From Phycisphaera sp. (GTDB lineage: Bacteria > Planctomycetota > Phycisphaerae > Phycisphaerales > UBA1924): a DNA stretch of 64,000 nucleotides. Of this stretch, positions 34,025 to 44,000 are shown in pieces (the first letter of the stretch is position 1; the number at the start of each line of letters is the position of its first letter). Where the stretch lies: positions 1 to 64,000 of the forward strand of contig JACKGZ010000001.1 in the NCBI GenBank assembly GCA_020639255.1, given 5' to 3'. The notes under the pieces are model-generated. The model made no database searches. It worked only from the letters and a program-made list of their open reading frames with translations, and was not told the DNA's origin. The position numbers and the translations under genes are program-made.

Positions 34025-35533
34025 ATGGAACTGCGCAGTCTGATCGAGACGCTGGACATCGGGCCGGTGCCCGAGCGTGCGCTCGGCGTGCGGATCAGCG
34101 ATCTCACCGACGACAGCCGAACCGTCCTGCCCGGCTCGCTCTTCGTGGCGCGCTCCGGCGTGCGCGACGACGGGCGCAAGTACATCGAGCAGGCGGTGCG
34201 CGACGGCGCGGTCGCGGTCCTGACCGACGAAGAGGGCGCGAAGCTCGTCGACGAGAAGCACGCGTTGGTTCTGATCGCGAGCGATGTGGCGCTCGCAGCG
34301 GCCCAGATGGCCGAGCGATTCAACGGGAACCCAACCGAGAAGCTGAAGCTGGTTGGCGTCACCGGGACCAACGGCAAGACGACGGTCGTGCACCTGGTGC
34401 ACGGGATCATGAACGCTGCCGGCGTGCGTACGGGGATGATCGGAACCGTCGAGATCGACGACGGCCGCGAGATCGCGCAGGCGGAGATGACCACGCCCCC
34501 GGCGATCGAGCTGAGCCGAACGTTTGCGAATATGGTCGACGCCGGGTGCAAGGCGGCGGTGATGGAGGCGTCGAGCCACGCGCTCGACCAGCGCCGCGTC
34601 GCGGGGCTCGCGTTCGACATCGGCGTCTTCACGACGCTCGGCACGGACCACATGGACTACCACGCCGACCGCGACGCATACCTGAAAGCCAAGCAGCGCC
34701 TCTTCGGGCTTCTGAAAGAGGACGGCGTCGCGATCGTCAACGCCGACGATCCGGCGTGCGAGGAGATGATCACCGGCTGCAAGGCCAGGATCGTGCGCAC
34801 GTCAATGGAAAAAGGCGATTGGACGGCGCGCGTGCTTGCTCGTCAGATCGACGGCGTGCGTGTGCGCATCGAGGGCCCGCTCGGCGCGATCGAGGTGAGT
34901 TTGCCCCTCATGGGTGATCACAACGCGATGAATCTGCTCCAGGCGGTCGCGGTGGCTCACGAGCTTGGGGTGGATTCGGAGTCGATCGTCGCGGCGCTCG
35001 CGCATCCCGAGCTGCCGAGGGGGCGTCTGCAGCGCGTGCCGGGCACGGGGGACGTGTCGGTGTTCGTCGACTTTGCGCACACGCCTGACGCACTCGAGCG
35101 CACACTCCATGAGATGCGCCGCTCCATGCAGGAGTCGGGGCACCGGGGCAATCTGTGGATCGTCTTCGGTTGCGGCGGGAACAAGGACAAGACCAAGCGC
35201 CCCGTGATGGGCAAGATCGCGGGCGAACTCGCCGATCGGATTGTGATCACGAGCGACAACCCCAGGACCGAAGCGCCCGAGGCGATCGTGCGCGAGGTGT
35301 TCGAGGGTGTCGAGCCGGCGCGGCGCACGGATGTGGCGCAGATCCCGGACCGTGCGGAGGCGATCGTGCGCGCGGTGGGCGACGCCGAGCCGGGGGATGT
35401 GGTGATCATCGCAGGCAAGGGGCACGAGCGGTTCCAGGAACTCAGCGATGCGCACGGGCACAGAGTCGTGCGCGAATTTGATGATGTCTCGCTCGCGTCG
35501 GCGTGCCTGCGGGGGCGGGTGACGGCCCAATGA
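34025..35533 (+). CDS. murE: UDP-N-acetylmuramoyl-L-alanyl-D-glutamate--2,6-diaminopimelate ligase
   Basis: MurE adds the third amino acid to the peptidoglycan stem. The 502-residue enzyme starts at ATG 34025 with CGGAG eight bases before. The ATP loop is GVTGTNGKTT (111-120), and MEASSHALDQRR, TTLGTDHMDYH and VFVDFAHTPDALE follow. The C-terminal motif SDNPRTEAPE carries the DNPR sequence that selects meso-diaminopimelate over lysine. So this organism probably builds DAP-type peptidoglycan, in line with newer views of Planctomycetes. Its stop overlaps the murF start as ATGA. Confidence 0.97.
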   Translation: MELRSLIETLDIGPVPERALGVRISDLTDDSRTVLPGSLFVARSGVRDDGRKYIEQAVRDGAVAVLTDEEGAKLVDEKHALVLIASDVALAAAQMAERFNGNPTEKLKLVGVTGTNGKTTVVHLVHGIMNAAGVRTGMIGTVEIDDGREIAQAEMTTPPAIELSRTFANMVDAGCKAAVMEASSHALDQRRVAGLAFDIGVFTTLGTDHMDYHADRDAYLKAKQRLFGLLKEDGVAIVNADDPACEEMITGCKARIVRTSMEKGDWTARVLARQIDGVRVRIEGPLGAIEVSLPLMGDHNAMNLLQAVAVAHELGVDSESIVAALAHPELPRGRLQRVPGTGDVSVFVDFAHTPDALERTLHEMRRSMQESGHRGNLWIVFGCGGNKDKTKRPVMGKIAGELADRIVITSDNPRTEAPEAIVREVFEGVEPARRTDVAQIPDRAEAIVRAVGDAEPGDVVIIAGKGHERFQELSDAHGHRVVREFDDVSLASACLRGRVTAQ

Positions 35534-36930
35534 GCTTCTTCACGCCCGAGTCGATCCGTGCAGCCGTGGGGGGGACGTACCGCGCGAGGGCGGAGGTCGT
35601 GAGCCTCGCCGGCGGCGTGTCGATCGATACCAGAACGCTCAAACCCGGGCAGATCTTCGCGGCGTTCAAGGGCGAAAACGTCGACGGCCATCGCTTCCTG
35701 CAAGAAGCGCGCAAGGCCGGCAGCACGCTTGCGATCGTCGAGAAGGGCGGCGAACTCCCGGAGAAACTGCCCGAGGGCATGACGATCATCGAGGTCGAGT
35801 CGACGCGGGCGGCGCTTGGAAAGCTGGCGCGGGCGTACCGCAAAGCGCTGACCTCGACCCGCGTCATCGCGGTGACGGGCTCCAACGGCAAGACGACGAC
35901 GGTGCGCCTCATCGATCAGGTGCTGGCGACCAAGTTTCGCGGGTCGGCTTCGATCAAGAGCTTCAACAACGACATCGGGTTGCCCCTGACGATCCTAGCC
36001 GCCAAGACAACTGACCAGTACGTCGTGTGCGAAGCCGGGATGAGCAGCCCGGGCGAGATCGCGTACCTCGCGCAGATTGCGATGCCCGACATTGCGGTGA
36101 TCACGAGCGTGGGTCGGGCGCACCTGGAGAAGCTGGGTTCGCAGCGCGCGATCGCGCAGGAGAAGGCGTCGCTGCTGCAGGGGCTCGCGCCGGGCGGGCT
36201 GGGCGTGGTACCAGCGGATGCGGCGCATCTGGAAGAGTTCCTGCGCCCCGACGTCGCGCACGTGCGGTTCGGGGCGTCAGAGTGCGCAGACCTGCGACTG
36301 ACGGAGATCGAGAGCCACGCGCGGGGTGTGCGGTTTACGACCAACGGCGGTCAGCGGTACGAGATCGGGCTGCTCGGGGCGCACAATGCGTTCAACGCGG
36401 CGGCTGCGATCGCGGTGGCGCGCCGGATGGGCATGACCGAGGACGAGATCGCCGAGGCGCTGCGGGACGCACGCGGCGCGGAGATGCGGCTCGACCGGCG
36501 CACGATCGCGAGGATCGACGTCGTCAACGACGCCTACAACGCGAACCCGGACTCGGTCTTGGCGGCGGTGCGGGCGTTCGGAGGGCTGATGGCCGGGGCC
36601 GAACGGCGGGTGCTGGTCCTGGGCGAGATGCTCGAACTGGGCGAGTCGGGGCCTGCGTTCCACGAGGAGATCGGCTTGGCGGTCGCTGAGGCGATCCGGG
36701 CGGGCGAGGGGCCCGATTTCGTCGTGCTGGTGGGCGATCTGGCCCGTTTCGCGCAAGAGCCGATCGTTTCGGCACTTGGGCCCGATGCCGTCGTCTTGGA
36801 GCCCAAGGCGGGCGACGGCCGATCCATCGCAGAGCGACTCCGCCCGGGCGACGGCGTGCTCCTGAAGGGGTCTCGGTCGGTCGGGCTCGAACGCGTGGTC
36901 TTGGCCATCCAAGCCCCTGCTCCCGCGTAG
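35530..36930 (+). CDS. murF: UDP-N-acetylmuramoyl-tripeptide--D-alanyl-D-alanine ligase
   Basis: MurF adds D-Ala-D-Ala to the tripeptide precursor. From ATG 35530 (ATGA overlap with murE) the protein is 466 residues. Features are SIDTRTLKPGQIFAAFKGEN (31-50), the ATP loop AVTGSNGKTTT (114-124), FNNDIGLPLTIL, EAGMSSPGEIAYLA, ITSVGRAHLEKLGS and the C-terminal DAYNANPDSVLAA. All are family marks. The gene lies between murE and mraY in the usual dcw order. Codon use is like its neighbours. Confidence 0.97.
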   Translation: MSFFTPESIRAAVGGTYRARAEVVSLAGGVSIDTRTLKPGQIFAAFKGENVDGHRFLQEARKAGSTLAIVEKGGELPEKLPEGMTIIEVESTRAALGKLARAYRKALTSTRVIAVTGSNGKTTTVRLIDQVLATKFRGSASIKSFNNDIGLPLTILAAKTTDQYVVCEAGMSSPGEIAYLAQIAMPDIAVITSVGRAHLEKLGSQRAIAQEKASLLQGLAPGGLGVVPADAAHLEEFLRPDVAHVRFGASECADLRLTEIESHARGVRFTTNGGQRYEIGLLGAHNAFNAAAAIAVARRMGMTEDEIAEALRDARGAEMRLDRRTIARIDVVNDAYNANPDSVLAAVRAFGGLMAGAERRVLVLGEMLELGESGPAFHEEIGLAVAEAIRAGEGPDFVVLVGDLARFAQEPIVSALGPDAVVLEPKAGDGRSIAERLRPGDGVLLKGSRSVGLERVVLAIQAPAPA

Positions 36931-36962
36931 CGAACCTGTGGCCCCGGAAAGAAAGCCGACGC

Positions 36963-38144
36963 TTGCTCTACTGGCTCCTGGACATCTACCGATCGCGGCT
37001 TGACAGCGTCGATCTGTTCGGTGACTTCACGCTCTACTCACTTGTGCGTCTGCTCGACGAGCTCGAGTTCCGCGTGCTGGCAGCGGCGACACTTGCATTC
37101 CTGATCGTGCTCCTGCTCGGGCCCCGCACGATCGCAAAGCTCCGTGCGCTCAAGATCGGCGATACCGGCGTGACGGACGCCGTCGCTCTGCGCAAGCACG
37201 CCGAGGGCAAGGCAAACGTCCCGACGATGGGCGGCGTGCTGATCGTCGGCGCGATCTTCGCGAGCGTCATCCTGCTGGCCGACGTGCGTGTCGCGTACAT
37301 CTACATGGCGCTCATCCTGCTTGTCTGGATGGCGGCCGTCGGGAGTGTGGACGACTGGCTCAAGCTCACCGCGGCCCGGCGAGGCGACGGGCGTCAGGGC
37401 CTGCACGCGTGGGAGAAGCTCGTCTTCCAGCTCGGAATCGGTGTTCTCATCGGCGTGTTCGCGTACAACCGGGGCGAGGGCGAGCAGAGCCTGAATCACG
37501 TGCTGAACTTGCCGCTGCAGAGCACCTATCACGGCGCGTCGTACGCGGTGAGCGAGGGGCTGATCTACCTGAGCAAGCCGCTGTACGTGTTCATCACGGT
37601 CATGATGATCGCGGGGCTCAGCAACGCGGTGAACATCACCGACGGCATGGACGGGCTCGCCTCCGGGCTCGTCGTGATCGTCTCGATCGGCCTGGTCGTG
37701 ATGACACTCATCGCGGGCCAGGAGGTCTGGGCGCAGCGGCTGCTGCTCCCGTACATCGTGGACTCGGGCGAGCTGACGGTGCTGATCGGCGCGATGATCG
37801 GGGCGTGCCTCGGGTTCCTGTGGTGGAACTGCTCGCCCGCACAGGTCTTCATGGGCGACACGGGCTCGCTCTCGCTCGGGGCGCTGCTGGGGTACGTCGC
37901 GGTCGTGATCCGCCAAGAGCTGCTCGTGCTCCTGATGTGCGGCGTGTTCATCGCCGAGATCGGTTCGGTCGTGATGCAGGTGGCGTACTTCAAGTCGACC
38001 GGCGGCAAGCGCATCTTCCGGTGCGCGCCGTATCACCATCACCTGCACCTGGGCGGCTGGCGCGAGCAGCAGGTCGTCAGCCGACTCTGGATCGTGGGCG
38101 TGATCCTGGTGATCGCGGCCCTTGCATTGCTCAAGGTGCGTTAG
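36963..38144 (+). CDS. mraY: Phospho-N-acetylmuramoyl-pentapeptide-transferase
   Basis: MraY makes lipid I by moving phospho-MurNAc-pentapeptide to undecaprenyl phosphate in the inner membrane. The 393-residue protein begins at TTG 36963 after GGAAAGAAAG and has about ten membrane helices. Family sequences are KANVPTMGGVLIV, SVDDWLKL, NITDGMDGLASG, GFLWWNCSPAQVFMGDTGSL and APYHHHLHLGGW. In the last, the catalytic His cluster is kept, but the usual HHHxELKG reads HHHLHLGG, so the Glu and Lys are changed. It ends four bases into the convergent hypothetical gene. murD, ftsW and murG do not follow, so the dcw cluster is broken here. Confidence 0.95.
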   Translation: MLYWLLDIYRSRLDSVDLFGDFTLYSLVRLLDELEFRVLAAATLAFLIVLLLGPRTIAKLRALKIGDTGVTDAVALRKHAEGKANVPTMGGVLIVGAIFASVILLADVRVAYIYMALILLVWMAAVGSVDDWLKLTAARRGDGRQGLHAWEKLVFQLGIGVLIGVFAYNRGEGEQSLNHVLNLPLQSTYHGASYAVSEGLIYLSKPLYVFITVMMIAGLSNAVNITDGMDGLASGLVVIVSIGLVVMTLIAGQEVWAQRLLLPYIVDSGELTVLIGAMIGACLGFLWWNCSPAQVFMGDTGSLSLGALLGYVAVVIRQELLVLLMCGVFIAEIGSVVMQVAYFKSTGGKRIFRCAPYHHHLHLGGWREQQVVSRLWIVGVILVIAALALLKVR

Positions 38145-39397
38145 CGACCGATCAGCAGCACGGCCTCGCGGAGTGTCACGCGGTCCTGCACGGGGCCGAA
38201 CGCGCCCTCATCGAGCGTGATTGTCAGATCATGGGCGTTCTCGATGTCGAGTCGGATGTGCGCCTCGGGCGACTCGGCGTACAGTGTGTGGCGTTCGCGC
38301 TCGGTGCCGTCGATCAGAACGATGAGATCGAGGTTGCCCCATGTGCGGGCTTGGATGGGCAGCTCTGCTGTCAAGGCCAGGCGAGTCGCACCACGAGGGA
38401 TGGGCCAGGTCGCGGTCATGGGGCCGGGCATGTGGATGTCGCGGGCGCCCAGAGCCGCGGTGCTTGTGGTGTCGATCTCGAGCGAGCGTTCGATCGCGCG
38501 GGCCTCGATCGACGCAAGCGGCACGAGATCGCCGGTGTCGAAGGAGAGTGCTTCGATGAGTTCGCGTCCGATCTCGAACCTCAATCCCGCATCCGCGTTG
38601 TCCGCTTCGCTGGCCGCCGAACCCGCGTTGAAGGCGGTGATACGCCCGTGTTCGAGCGTGACGGAGAGGACACCGGCCTTGGATTGGTCGCTCGTCGTAA
38701 GCGTCTGCGCGTCGACGATGTTGCCGCCCGTCAGCCAGAGTCGCATGCCCTCGGGCGACTCGGATGGGTTGGCGAGCGTGATCTCATCGAGGACGTTGAT
38801 GGGTGTGTCGATGGTGGTGCCGTCGTCGAGCTCGATGGTGGTGGTCGAGCCGTAATCGGCGAGGAAGCCTCGGAGTGTGTCGCCGTTGGTGAGGCGTACA
38901 ACGTCCTCGGCTTCCACCGCCAGTGGCGGGCGGGCTTGATTGGTGTTCATGATGCGCGGCAGGACGATCCGCCGAACACTCTCGAGGGGGATCGTCATAA
39001 GCCCGAGGCGAGGGTAGTTCCACGCGAGCATCTCTTCGCCCGCATCGGCGACGGAGGCGGTGCCCACAAATCGCTGGCCGTCGACGAGCTCGAGCACGCC
39101 GGATCGGCTGATCATGCTGCCGCGGCTGAAGAGGCTCTTCGTCGTTTCCGTGTTGTCCCACGCATCGATCGGCGCCAACGCCACGAAGTCGCGCACCGGC
39201 GCGCTGACGTGTTTGCCCGCGGCGTCGACGTAGTTGATCAACGTGTCGTTGATCGAGACCAGCTCGATCAGCTGGCGGTCGAGGTTGCGGTCGATGAGCA
39301 CACGCAGCGGGCGAGTCTCAGTGTCCTGAGCGCGCGCCGCCGCGGCGAGGCATGTGCCGGCGAGGACTAGAACCGGGATGAGCGTGTGCGTACTCAC
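38141..39397 (-). CDS. Secreted protein of unknown function, last gene of the DUF58/BatA operon
   Basis: The 418-residue product has a signal peptide (cleavage after about residue 23, ARAQ). The body has repeated beta-rich segments (LELVDGQRFVG, VVRLTNGDTLRGFLADYG, TTTIELDDGTTIDTPINVLDEITL) resembling SH3/LSM-like strand repeats. The C-terminal 130 residues (MTATWPIPRGATRLALTAEL, RERHTLYAESPEAHIRLDI) resemble NPCBM-type carbohydrate-binding domains, though only loosely. It starts with ATG 39397, overlapping the toroid gene's stop as ATGA, so it is translated with it. It probably works outside the membrane with that protein. Confidence 0.6.
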   Translation of the reverse strand: MSTHTLIPVLVLAGTCLAAAARAQDTETRPLRVLIDRNLDRQLIELVSINDTLINYVDAAGKHVSAPVRDFVALAPIDAWDNTETTKSLFSRGSMISRSGVLELVDGQRFVGTASVADAGEEMLAWNYPRLGLMTIPLESVRRIVLPRIMNTNQARPPLAVEAEDVVRLTNGDTLRGFLADYGSTTTIELDDGTTIDTPINVLDEITLANPSESPEGMRLWLTGGNIVDAQTLTTSDQSKAGVLSVTLEHGRITAFNAGSAASEADNADAGLRFEIGRELIEALSFDTGDLVPLASIEARAIERSLEIDTTSTAALGARDIHMPGPMTATWPIPRGATRLALTAELPIQARTWGNLDLIVLIDGTERERHTLYAESPEAHIRLDIENAHDLTITLDEGAFGPVQDRVTLREAVLLIGR

Positions 39398-40431
39398 TTC
39401 TGGAAGATCGGCAGATATCGCTTGGGCATTTGCAGGACAATCAGGGCCATCGACGTGCCGTAGGCCTCACCAACGCCACGGTCTTCCCAGAGTCCGTCGG
39501 GGCGTTGGGTCGCGACGAGCTCATCCCTCGTTCCAGGCCACCAGGCGGCCCACCAATCGCCGCCCGCGAGGTAGGCAGCTTGGACGGAGTAGTACTGCCC
39601 GTAGAAGTAATGCGGGCTGCGACGCGCCGCCCCCTGTCCCGGGGCGGCCGTGCGGACGATGTACTGCATCCCGTTGTCGATCGCCTGGTCGTCGTAGATC
39701 CCCGCGTACTGCAGGGACGCGACGCCCGCGGCCGTCCTTGGCCAAGCGCTGTCTCTCGTCCGGAGCTGATACCGGAACCCGCCGTCGGGGTTCTGGCACT
39801 GCTTGACGTAATCGACGGCTTTGTCGATCACGTCCTTGGAGACCTCGATGCCCGCGTTGCGCGCCGAGCGCAGCGCCATGATCTGGCAGATCGTGACCGA
39901 AACATCCGCGTCGTTGGGCAGCGGGTTGTAGCGCCAGCCGCCCTCTTCGTTCTGCGTGCGCTCGATGAGGCGGATGGCTTTGACGAGCGCTTCGTACGTG
40001 CGGTCGGCGAGCGGCGTGTCGGACCCGCCTGTCATGCCGTAGACCTCGCCCAGGAAGAGCGCCGCGAAGCCGTGCCCGTACATGGGGCCGTTGGCGGCTT
40101 CTCCCGCGATGAGGCCGCTCTCGGATGCGTTGTCGAGGATGAATTCGAGCCCGAGCCGGACGTTCTCGCCGTAGGCCCCGCGTCCGGGCACGTTGCCGTC
40201 GGCCATGAGCGCCAGGCACGCCAGCGCCGTGACGGCGACGTTGTTCGCGTAGCGCCCGTCACCGAACGAGCCGTTGTCTGTCTGGAGTTCCGCAAGCGCC
40301 GCGAGCCCCTGCTCGACCGAGCGGTCAGAGGCGGCGGTGATCTCGTTCTCGAGCGCGTCGTTCTCCGCGCCCTGCGCAAGCGCGGAGATCGGGAGCGCGC
40401 ACGCGGCCGCGACGATGAGACTCCGGATCAT
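39394..40431 (-). CDS. Secreted alpha-alpha toroid protein (prenyltransferase/squalene-oxidase repeats)
   Basis: From ATG 40431 the protein is 345 residues with a signal peptide (IRSLIVAAACALPISALA/QG). At least five repeats of the toroid type follow, such as ALAELQTDNGSFGDGRY, LIERTQNEEGGWRYNP, YVKQCQNPDGGFRYQL and VATQRPDGLWEDRG. Each pairs a helix with a QxxDGSW/GGF-like turn. The catalytic DxDD of squalene cyclases is not seen, so it is probably a binding or structural protein, as with secreted toroids of Planctomycetes. It overlaps its neighbours by ATGA on both sides. Its role is likely tied to the upstream BatA/VWA proteins. Confidence 0.75.
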   Translation of the reverse strand: MIRSLIVAAACALPISALAQGAENDALENEITAASDRSVEQGLAALAELQTDNGSFGDGRYANNVAVTALACLALMADGNVPGRGAYGENVRLGLEFILDNASESGLIAGEAANGPMYGHGFAALFLGEVYGMTGGSDTPLADRTYEALVKAIRLIERTQNEEGGWRYNPLPNDADVSVTICQIMALRSARNAGIEVSKDVIDKAVDYVKQCQNPDGGFRYQLRTRDSAWPRTAAGVASLQYAGIYDDQAIDNGMQYIVRTAAPGQGAARRSPHYFYGQYYSVQAAYLAGGDWWAAWWPGTRDELVATQRPDGLWEDRGVGEAYGTSMALIVLQMPKRYLPIFQK

Positions 40432-41084
40432 TCCGACGCCTCCTCGGCCAAACGCTTGTAGTAGGTCTCGGTCATGGACTTGTAGAGCGAGCTGTAGCTG
40501 TCGCTCGAGCCCTGCAGGAGCGCTTCGCGGAGGCGCTGAGGGAGGTTGCCCCATCGTGCGCCGTCGAGCAGGGCCTGCGCACCGAGCTGTGCGTCCTGGC
40601 CCGCGGGGCCTTCCTGACGGTCGCTCGGCTCGCCCTGGTTCTGCTGCTGTTCCTGCTCGCGTCGCTGCTGGTTGGGCTGCTGCTGGTTCTGTTGCTGCTG
40701 CTGCGACTGGCTCTGCGAGCTGGAGCTCGACTGCTGCCCGGCGCGATCGATGAGCTCGTCGAGGCGTCGGATGATGTCTTCCTGGAGGCGCTGTGTCACG
40801 ACGCCCGTGTCGTTCTGCGTGCCGAGGCGACCGGCGCTCTCGTGCATCAGGCCCACGGCTTCGAGGAACTCGTCGGCGATCGGTTTGGCTTGCGCGAGCT
40901 CGCGATTCAGATCAGCGTCCGCTGCGTCGGTGTCGACCTCGTGGGCCGGCGCAGACTCGTCCTTCTCTTCGAGGCCAAGCAACTCGTCGAGCGAGGGCAG
41001 CGGTTCTTCCTCGGGCTGTGCGTACGCGATCGGTGCCGAAAGCGTGAGCGTCAGCGCGAACGGGATGGACAGGCGCCGTTTCAT
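40428..41084 (-). CDS. Secreted Gln-rich protein of the DUF58/BatA operon
   Basis: The 218-residue product begins with a signal peptide (RRLSIPFALTLTLSAPIAYA, cleavage after about residue 22). An acidic segment (PLPSLDELLGLEEKDES) follows, then a helical part (LQEDIIRRLDELIDRAGQ) and a Ser/Gln-rich stretch of about 50 residues. The C-terminal end, WGNLPQRLREALLQG plus YYKRLAEEA, matches the closing part seen in proteins that sit with DUF4175-like and VWA genes in planctomycetes. It overlaps the previous gene by ATGA. The low-complexity part is probably flexible. Confidence 0.6.
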   Translation of the reverse strand: MKRRLSIPFALTLTLSAPIAYAQPEEEPLPSLDELLGLEEKDESAPAHEVDTDAADADLNRELAQAKPIADEFLEAVGLMHESAGRLGTQNDTGVVTQRLQEDIIRRLDELIDRAGQQSSSSSQSQSQQQQQNQQQPNQQRREQEQQQNQGEPSDRQEGPAGQDAQLGAQALLDGARWGNLPQRLREALLQGSSDSYSSLYKSMTETYYKRLAEEASE

Positions 41085-44000
41085 TGGTCTTCGTCACTCT
41101 CCGGTTCGGGCATGGGCGGCATCGGTTGCTGGCCCTGCTGCTGCTCCTTCAATTTCTCGATCAGGATCTCGCCCTGCTGGGCGAGGTCGTTCTGGATCTC
41201 GCCGACCTCGCGGGCTTCGTCCGGAGACGAACCGAAGGCCTCCATCATGCGCGTCTGGTCGAGCAGATCCTGCTGCATGGTGCGCAGCAGCCGAAGCTCG
41301 GCCAGCGGCGGGATGAGCGGTTCCTGTTGCTGCTCGCCCGACTGACCCTCGCCGCCCTGCGACGAACCCTGGTCGAAGTCGGATTCTTTCGATTCCGGGT
41401 CTTCGAGCGCCTCGATGAGCCCCGCGAGCAGCGATTCGACCGAGGCCTGCTGTCGCCGCTCGGTGCGCGAGGCGTGCCCGGCGGTCAGCGAGGTGCCGAT
41501 GCTGTCGAGCTGGCTGTCGATGCGTGTGTGCGCGTAATCGAAGACGCCCGCGGCCGTGATCTCTTCGTACTTCGCCGGCAGAACACGCAGGATCTCGCGG
41601 AGTTCCTGTTCCCGACGACCCAGTTCGCGGGCGTCCGAACGCTCTCGGCGTGAGAGGTTGTCCTTGATCAGCGGGTTCGTCTGGGCGCTGATCTCCGCCT
41701 GCAGCGCGAGCGCTTCGGTGTAGGCCTGCTTCAGCTCGCGTTTGCGCTGCTCTCGCTCGCGCTGCTGCGCGTCGTCGAGTTGTTGCTGCGCCTCTTCGAG
41801 TGCGGCTTCGAGTCGGTCGAGGCTGACGTTCTCGTGGCGCTGGGCGAGCGGGGCGTCGCCGGCGTTGAGCGAGGCGATCGAGTCCGACTGGGCGGCGCCG
41901 GCCTCGGCGAGCAGGCTGGCGATGCGCGCCGTGTCCGGGTTCTCCGACGCCTCATCGCCGACGCTGAGCGTGTTGCGGTAGAGCGCCGACATGCCCGCGG
42001 CCAGTGCCGCAACATTGCCCGCGTTCTGCTGCGCCTGCACGAGCGACGCAAGCTCCGATTCCTGCGTGCGGACGAGCGCCTCGATCGATTCGACGAGGCT
42101 CAGGAGCGCCCGCTGCAGCTCCTGGTCGCGCTGCTTCTGCGCCTCATCGAGGTCGTCGAGCATCTGCTCGAGCTGCTCGGCGGCCTGCTGCTGCTGCTGG
42201 CCGGCCTGCTGCGTGTTGTTGCTCTGCACGTTCTGCGCGGCCTGCTCGAGCGACTGCGGCACGCCCTGCTCGCGTCCGCGACGCGACGCGGCTCGCATAG
42301 CCGCCGCCTGCCCCGGGTCGGTCTCCTGCAGATCCTGGGAGCGTGTGTCCATCTCGTCGAGCAGTTCGGCGCTGCGCTCGGCGAGCTCGAGCTGACGCTG
42401 GGCAATGCGATCGAGCTCGGTCAGCTCTTCGGCTGTGAGCTGCGACGCCGAGCGCCCAACGGTCTGCCTGCCGATCTCGGCCGTCTGCTCGGCCAGCTGC
42501 TGCTGATCCTCGAGCAGGCCCTCGAGCGCCTGACGCACAGCCCACGAATCTTCGCCCCGATCGAGCATGAGCGCGAGGTCTTCGAGCGACCGACGCACGC
42601 GCTGCTGCGAGGCCTCGGCTTCTTCCGAGAGTTCCGGGCGTTCTTCTTCCGCGGCCTTGCTGAGCTGGGCTGCGGCCTGCTCGGACTCGTTGCCGGCACG
42701 CCCGAGCGACTGCTCGGCCCGCGAGAGTAAATCGTCGAGCGAGTCGTCATTCAGCGCGTTGCGTTCGGCTCGTTCGCGGAGCTGGGCGACGCTGTCGTCG
42801 ATGCGGTCGAGCGCGTCGGTGAGGGCCGCCTGGTCGCGGGCCATCGAGTGCATGGGCGGCGTGCCCGTCGTGCGCGACTGGCGCACCTGATCGATCAGCT
42901 CGTCCTGCTGCTCGGCCAACCTCACCGCGCTGCGCCGCACACCGCCAAGCTCGGCGAGGATCTGCTCAACGAGCTCGTTCTGCGAGATGATGCGGAGCCT
43001 GCGAACGGTCGAGACCGTCTCGCCGTGGGTGATCGGGCTCTCGTCAACGCCCGGGAGCGCGAAGACATCCATCGCAACCGCGGTGATCTGGACCTCGTCG
43101 CCCACCGAGAGGTTCAGGGGCGAGAGGTCGAGTGTTGCCGAGGCCTCGATGCGGAGTTCGGACGATTCGGTGCGGACAAGCTCGATCGGCTCGCCGTCGA
43201 TCTCGGGCATCGCGCCCGCGGAGTCCTTGGCCGATTCGGGGATCCGCGCCGGCTGGGCTCGCAGCGCGATCCACGAGAGCCCCACGTCGTCGCGCGCCTC
43301 GCCGACGAGGTCGAGGACGGCGCTTGCGAGCACGGCCTCGTCGCGCTCGGGCACGGTCACCGTCACGCTCGGCTCGCGGTCGGTCATCGTCTCGACACGC
43401 ACGACCGCGTCGTCGACGCTCTCGATGCCGAGCTCATCGACCAGGCGCAGCTTCAGGAGGCCGCGCTCGCCCGCGGTCCACGAGATGGTGCGGCTGCGGC
43501 CCTTGTCGACCACGGAGGTTTCGGCGCTCTCGCCATCGGTCGCGAGCAGTTCGCCGACGAATTCAGCCGGTTTGTTGAGGTTCGCGGTGATGGTGACCCG
43601 CGAGCCCGCCAGCACAGGCCCGAGCACGGCACGTTCGTCCTGTCCCTGTCCGAGGTCGTGTTCGCCCGCGACCCACGCTGCGTTGCCGGAGACCGGCGCG
43701 TACGCGGGCGGCTCGATCGTGGCGACGATCGATTCCACGCGCGGCGGCTCGACGAGACGGATGCGCACGGTCTCGGTGCGGTCGTCGGGCGTGCGGAGCC
43801 AGTACTCGAGCCACGCCTCTCCCGTGTCCGTCGCAAGCGCGACCGTGGGTTCGAGGAGGCGTTCGTACGCCTCGCCGGGCTCACCGGCAGGAGACATCTC
43901 GAAGGTCTCCTGCCCGGTCAGCGTTTCGGTGCGCTCGGGTGTCGAGGTTTCGTCGGTTACCACGCGGTAGACCACTTCGACGGGCGTCTGCCCGACCGAG

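Noticed and set aside
37409..39370. A 653-residue plus-strand frame across mraY and the next gene
   Set aside because: It is out of frame with mraY and antisense to the secreted-protein gene; its composition is Arg/Gly-rich with no domain.
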